The translations under genes were made by a program, and so were the position numbers. A stretch of DNA of 64,000 nt from Nautilus pompilius (lineage: Eukaryota > Mollusca > Cephalopoda > Nautilida > Nautilidae). The stretch lies in contig JACATO010001115.1 of the NCBI GenBank assembly GCA_018389105.1, positions 310,001-374,000 of the forward strand. The letters run 5' to 3'. Shown piece after piece: positions 63,211 through 64,000 of this stretch (positions within the stretch are counted from its first letter, which is position 1; the number at the start of each line of letters is the position of its first letter). The notes under the pieces were generated by a model that saw only the letters and a list, made by a program, of their open reading frames with translations, had not been told where the DNA came from and searched no databases.

Positions 63211-64000
63211 CTGTAAAAAGAGATGCTCTCTCAGATGTTTTCCTGAAAGTTAGACTAAGGTATATTTTCTTCCATTTTACTTAAGCCCAACAACATTCTC
63301 TCCAACATGTCGCATATAAACCTTTTATGCCACACACCATCAAAGTCCTTAATTACTTCACAGTTAGTGCTAAGATATTTCATGTCAAACCATGAAGTCG
63401 CAAGCATGGTATACTTGGCTAGGCTAGATCAATCTCAATAAGTTTCTTAACCCTTTGGAGTCCAATACTTTTGGAAATGGTAAACAAACAGCTGCTACCA
63501 TTGGTTTACCAGAATGTTCCTTCATTGAAAGGCCACTGTTGCTTGGTTCCCTATAAAAAGTGTGAACCATTTAGCAAGGCTCTTTTATGGAGCCAACAGA
63601 TCAGCCATGTTGTCTTCTTTACTTACTAGCTTTGAGCCAGTAGATTGGCTCTATCATCTCCAGAAGGTTAAATAGCTCTGGGGGGGGGGGGAATGCACCA
63701 TTTCAAATTTGCAGGCAGAACAACTCAGTTAAGCTTCAATACTGAAAATTTAACTAGGTGACATTAGTCATCTTTATTCATTAGTTCGGATAAGTTACAA
63801 TATATTTAAAAAGAAAAAGTTTGATAGTTTTCACAATCTTCCTGTTTTTGGCCAGAATTATGTAACCATCTGAACATGTAAAATTCCTGAATTAAGCCAA
63901 ATGGGTTCCTATTTAAATCACATTATGCAGCATCTACTGTTGTTAATGTCTTAATAACCCCTTCTACTATAGGGTTCTGTATTTTATGGAACTATTGTTT
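63211..64000 (-). other. TMEM260 upstream intron (runs off the right edge)
   Basis: No further TMEM260 exon was recognised. Holds a TTAA-flanked MITE and a 12-G run near 63680. Confidence 0.6.
63451..63667. mobile_element. piggyBac-type MITE with TTAA duplication
   Basis: TTAA lies directly outside both ends (63447-63450 and 63668-63671). The left end CCCTTTGGAGTCC and the reverse complement of the right end CCTTCTGGAGATG form a short imperfect inverted repeat. CCCTTTG-type ends with TTAA duplication are characteristic of piggyBac elements. At 217 bp it is non-coding and non-autonomous. Confidence 0.65.

Noticed and set aside
1-64000. CRISPR arrays, rRNA genes, bacterial promoters or operons
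   Set aside because: None seen; the window is intron-rich animal DNA.

Overview
This is animal (metazoan) nuclear DNA. It is AT-rich, with compact protein-coding exons separated by long introns, GT-AG splice sites, tRNA-derived SINEs and relics of many DNA-transposon families. Protein similarity and repeat style suggest a lophotrochozoan, probably a mollusc; the phylum is an inference. No rRNA, tRNA gene, CRISPR array or bacterial operon was seen. Comparisons with human proteins rely on recalled family sequence, not a search.

Three conserved genes anchor the window. (1) WDR20, minus strand: only the first coding exon (7884-8132) is inside; the rest lies beyond the left edge. (2) VPS54, plus strand, 11263-47844: a complete gene. 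Twenty-five exons join in a consistent frame to give a 947-residue protein, and a 26th, 38-nt exon (42793-42830) carries a frame problem. (3) TMEM260, minus strand, 53572-63210: thirteen exons encoding the C-terminal 490 residues; the N-terminal part lies beyond the right edge. WDR20 and VPS54 are divergent, with about 3.1 kb between start codons. VPS54 and TMEM260 converge on a 5.7 kb interval that holds a decayed LINE.

The introns and spacers carry mobile elements: a Tigger/pogo C-terminal relic (5344-6253); a 2.4 kb hAT element with an exact 8-bp target duplication (17215-19574); a VPS28 retrocopy antisense in VPS54 intron 3 (21710-22221); a decayed piggyBac transposase (about 24440-25110) and a Tigger N-terminal relic (25802-26658); an element ending in CACTGG with about 130-bp inverted repeats (28272-29654); a fibre-protein-like relic of unknown origin (about 30120-30900); another Tigger-like relic (about 33395-34110); a Tc1-like C-terminal relic (37380-37806); a TTAA-flanked MITE (63451-63667); and at least seven copies of one SINE family.

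The three host genes work in separate processes: ubiquitin-protease regulation (WDR20), retrograde vesicle tethering at the trans-Golgi (VPS54) and ER protein O-mannosylation (TMEM260). The observations most worth checking are the frame-broken exon 18 of VPS54, two GC-AG introns that reading frame makes obligatory, a zinc-finger-like N-terminus on VPS54, the VPS28 retrocopy, the CACTGG element and the fibre-like relic.
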